Shown: positions 61,585 through 64,000 of the stretch, one piece after another
How the letters are laid out: each line of letters opens with the position of its first letter
Position numbering within the stretch: position 1 is the stretch's first letter
NCBI GenBank assembly: GCA_018402385.1
Contig: JAGYJA010000011.1
Span: forward strand, 1-64,000
From: Flavobacteriaceae bacterium
Lineage (GTDB): Bacteria > Bacteroidota > Bacteroidia > Flavobacteriales > Flavobacteriaceae
DNA: 64,000 nt
Reading direction: 5' to 3'
Made by a program: the position numbers and the translations under genes
The notes under the pieces: generated by a model
Database searches by the model: none
Told to the model about the DNA's origin: nothing
Seen by the model: the letters and a program-made list of their open reading frames with translations, nothing else

Positions 61585-63099
61585 TTATTCTCCTAAATAC
61601 TCTCCCTTTAAATTTATAAATGACCATTTGTCGAATTTTTTTACCAAAACCAAACTCTCGTCTTCATCGTCTAAAGCCGCATAGGTTTTATGCGAAATAC
61701 CCGACTTTATGTCATCGAACACGATAGGTGCAATTACTTCTTCCTTCAGATTTATCAAGCCCCAAAGACCATTTTTCTTTACAGCAATGACCTCTGGCAA
61801 TAATATCTTGATGGCTTCATATTTTCCAAAGGGAATGATTACCTTAGCATTAATGTTTAAAACGCCAATTCCTTCAGTGTTTTTAGCCCATACCATACCA
61901 TATTTAACATTTCCTAATTTCTTATAATTGAACGGAATTACTTCTTTGCCTGAAGTGTTGATAATACCATATAACGCATAATTATTATTTACTATTTTAC
62001 TTAATGATGTAGTTAAATATCCTTCCGAAAAATTCACATACAGGTTGTTTATATAGTATTTATAATCTGTTAGTCGTTGACCGTCTTTATTAAAAAGAGC
62101 ATGCTTATTCCTACCTTGACCTGGAAAATACATAGACTCTTTTTCGGTCTTCCTTTCGTTAGTTAGTAAGATAATTCCGTCTTTGACCTCTTTTCCGATG
62201 GGTGGATTAAATCCTAGTGGTATGACGAAATTACCTTCGGTATTTATAACACCATAATATTTTGCAACTGTGCGAGGGATGCGCTTAATGCCATCATTGG
62301 TATAACCGCCGTTTATTTTTTTATAATTTGTTACAAAAGCTAATCCATCAGAAAAATCATAAGCGTAATCATACTCGATAGGAGTGACTATTTTTCCATT
62401 AATAAAATCATAATGTCCCCATTTATTATCTACTTCTACCGCTAAAATTCCATCTTCCATATCTCCATGCAACCTTTGAGCTCCTGCCAATGTCCACTTG
62501 CCAGCCTTATTTATTAATCCCCACTCATTATTTTTAATACCCACAGCAAAACCACCATGAAACTCCATCATATTATACTCGTATATCGCAGGAATAGTTA
62601 ATTTACCTAAAGAATTAATAAAACCCCATTTATCGTTAATTTTTACAGCTGCTAAGCCTTCATTAAAACGTCTTGCATCTTCGTACTTAAAATAATTTGC
62701 TTTGCTTCTTAGTTGTTGTAATTGGTTGTTCTGTTGCTCTTTTTGTGCTACTTCAGCCAATTTATTTTCTATATCAGCAACAAACCGCAACATTTCCATG
62801 TAGTCTGGATGATTTTCTTCAGCCAAATCAAAATAGGTGTTCAAATGTTTTTTTGCCGTCGCATAATCGTTTTGATTGAACGTAATTTTCACATACATAC
62901 CCTCTATCCTGGGATTGGTGCTGCCGAGGTATTCGACCGTTTTGTCTAAATTTTGTAGGGCTGAGGCATTGTTTCCTTCACTGTATTCCTCTTGTGCCCT
63001 TAAAAAATGGGACTGTGCCAACACATCTGTGCTCTGGCAATAGCTATTTATTCCAAAGCTAAGTATAATAAATAGTGTCAATAAATTTCTCATATTCAT
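61585..63099 (-). CDS. WG-repeat protein with the same TPR-like N terminus
   Basis: Start set at 63099 (or 63093) where MNMRNLLTLFIILSFGINSY gives a signal peptide; the longer ORF (to 63234) overlaps the preceding gene. Residues about 1-130 repeat the TPR-like domain of the TonB-like protein (STDVLAQSHFLRAQEEYSEG versus the neighbour's SNDVLAQSYFLKAQEEYSEG). The rest consists of at least six WG repeats (KWGFINSLGKLTIPAIYEY, NEWGLINKAGKWTLAG, NGLWGLINLKEEVIAPIVFD). The two genes are tandem paralogs at the front end and unrelated at the back end. Secreted; function unknown. Confidence 0.75.
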   Translation of the reverse strand: MNMRNLLTLFIILSFGINSYCQSTDVLAQSHFLRAQEEYSEGNNASALQNLDKTVEYLGSTNPRIEGMYVKITFNQNDYATAKKHLNTYFDLAEENHPDYMEMLRFVADIENKLAEVAQKEQQNNQLQQLRSKANYFKYEDARRFNEGLAAVKINDKWGFINSLGKLTIPAIYEYNMMEFHGGFAVGIKNNEWGLINKAGKWTLAGAQRLHGDMEDGILAVEVDNKWGHYDFINGKIVTPIEYDYAYDFSDGLAFVTNYKKINGGYTNDGIKRIPRTVAKYYGVINTEGNFVIPLGFNPPIGKEVKDGIILLTNERKTEKESMYFPGQGRNKHALFNKDGQRLTDYKYYINNLYVNFSEGYLTTSLSKIVNNNYALYGIINTSGKEVIPFNYKKLGNVKYGMVWAKNTEGIGVLNINAKVIIPFGKYEAIKILLPEVIAVKKNGLWGLINLKEEVIAPIVFDDIKSGISHKTYAALDDEDESLVLVKKFDKWSFINLKGEYLGE

Positions 63100-63100
63100 T

Positions 63101-64000
63101 CTAATTGTTCCAAAAATCATCTGTTTTTTTGGATGTTGGTTTTTTCTTTTTTTCACCCCAAAAATCTTCCTGACTACTGTTTGTCTTCGTTTTGTTATTT
63201 TGAGGAGTTCCATATTCAAAGCGTTTGATCTCACTTATTGAGATATAGCTATTTTGTGCTTGTGTGCTGAGCTTAACAGCAGCACTTTTAAATTCTTCAA
63301 AATCATTATAAACCCCATAAACGTAGAGATTTTTGAGATTTCTATCTTTTTCCAAAGCATTAATTACATCTCTTTTATATGGCAATTGATTGTCTGAGTT
63401 TTTATGAAGTAGTGTAGGAATGAGCAGCAATCCCTCCGAATTTGTTTTGGAAATAAAGAGAACATACGCTATGTGTTGGTCAAAGAACAAAGGTATTTTT
63501 TGGTCAGTGATGCTTTGAATAAAACTATTTTGGGCATTACTGACTCTTCGTTGCTCAGCTGCTTCCCTCTCACGCTTTTCTCTTTCAACCCGCTCACGTC
63601 TTTCTCTTTCCTCTCTTAGGCGATTTTGTCTTGCATATTCACGTTGTTCTGCTAATTGACTTTCGCGCATTTGCCTGTGATCTTCTTCAATTTCACGTGA
63701 AATATTATCTTGGATGTCATTAAAGGTATTCTCCCAGGTTTGTTTTGCTTGTTTAATGGCATTTGTTCGCGTTTCACCTTGTCGGATAACTTCATCAACC
63801 TGTTCTTGTTGCTTTCTGTAATGTTCTCTTTCCCGTTGCTCTCGTTCTCTCGCTTCACGTTGTCTCTTTTGGTAAATTGATTCTTCTTGACGTTGTGAAG
63901 AATTGTTATTTCTACTTTGATTCGTAGAGCCTATAAGAGATTCATCATCCCCCCATTCGTTTTGGTTTCCTTTGTCATTACTTGATGAAGTGCTAGCTGA
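63101..64000 (-). CDS. Partial gene: coiled-coil protein, 5' end outside the window
   Basis: The frame is open from 64000 down to the TAG at 63101-63103, at least 299 residues; the start lies beyond the right edge. Residues in the window: a Ser/Asn-rich stretch, then a long highly charged coiled coil (repeated RERERQRE and RERRERVEREKREREAAEQ type), a compact domain (about 63190-63540, NLYVYGVYNDFEEFKSAAVK) and a Lys-rich tail with two DFW motifs (SQEDFWG, DDFWNN). The next gene begins 1 bp after its stop. Shorter forms starting at 63670 are only internal Mets. No family recognised. Confidence 0.65.
   Translation of the reverse strand, partial: SASTSSSNDKGNQNEWGDDESLIGSTNQSRNNNSSQRQEESIYQKRQREAREREQREREHYRKQQEQVDEVIRQGETRTNAIKQAKQTWENTFNDIQDNISREIEEDHRQMRESQLAEQREYARQNRLREERERRERVEREKREREAAEQRRVSNAQNSFIQSITDQKIPLFFDQHIAYVLFISKTNSEGLLLIPTLLHKNSDNQLPYKRDVINALEKDRNLKNLYVYGVYNDFEEFKSAAVKLSTQAQNSYISISEIKRFEYGTPQNNKTKTNSSQEDFWGEKKKKPTSKKTDDFWNN

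Noticed and set aside
63101-64000. Type VI or contractile secretion component suggested by the coiled coil
   Set aside because: Only low-complexity charged repeats support it; no family-specific motif was seen.

Overview
The window looks like a chromosomal segment of a member of the Flavobacteriaceae (Bacteroidetes), probably marine. Evidence: AT-rich DNA; -7 promoter elements of the TAnnTTTG type; many lipoproteins whose Cys is followed by an acidic stretch; a type IX secretion sorting domain; GSCFA and DUF4230 family proteins; and the palindrome CGCTTTCGCGAAAGCG scattered through the sequence. No rRNA, classical insertion sequence, prophage or CRISPR array was seen.

Layout. 0-6.5 kb (minus strand): initiator tRNA, an aspartoacylase-like zinc enzyme coupled to a GCS2-type ligase with CBS domains, formate-THF ligase (fhs) and a DEAD-box helicase. 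6.6-15.0 kb: a CHAT/TPR locus on the minus strand (CHAT peptidase, PKD/beta-barrel protein, two paralogous lipoproteins), divergent from a sigma-70-family factor and a membrane anti-sigma-like TPR protein. 15.0-22.3 kb: housekeeping genes (era, der, MerR, M23 peptidase, alaS). 22.3-25.0 kb: a GxxExxY cassette, a GSCFA protein and a lipase-like hydrolase. 25.1-32.5 kb: lipoproteins, a PQQ-like beta-propeller and a two-component system, tied together by a shared 18-bp palindrome at four promoters. 32.6-34.6 kb: a frameshifted DUF4230 gene, a TetR regulator and a Bax-inhibitor-like protein.

34.7-52.3 kb is a phenylacetate degradation cluster in the order paaE, A, B, C, D, G, H, I, J (thiolase), Z, an enoyl-CoA hydratase and paaY, followed by the E2 and E1 components of a 2-oxoacid dehydrogenase. 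PaaABCDE would epoxidise phenylacetyl-CoA, PaaG isomerise it to the oxepin, PaaZ open the ring, and the hydratase, PaaH and thiolase carry out beta-oxidation. No paaK ligase lies in the window. Almost every gene junction carries a short GC-rich palindrome or an inverted-repeat-bounded cassette with one small ORF (S23 four-helix bundle or GIY-YIG). One palindromic unit sits in frame inside E1. paaC and E1 are frameshifted.

52.3-64 kb: M28 peptidase, a T9SS-sorted protein, TlpA-like thioredoxin, an iron-type ABC binding protein and permease, and a minus-strand run of TPR/WG/TonB-domain proteins ending in a partial gene at the right edge.

The strongest candidates for undescribed biology are the cassettes and palindromes invading the paa operon, the CHAT-sigma-anti-sigma locus, and the four-site regulon of the response regulator at 31.9 kb. 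Several genes have single-base losses in A-runs, so a sequencing artefact must be excluded before calling them pseudogenes.
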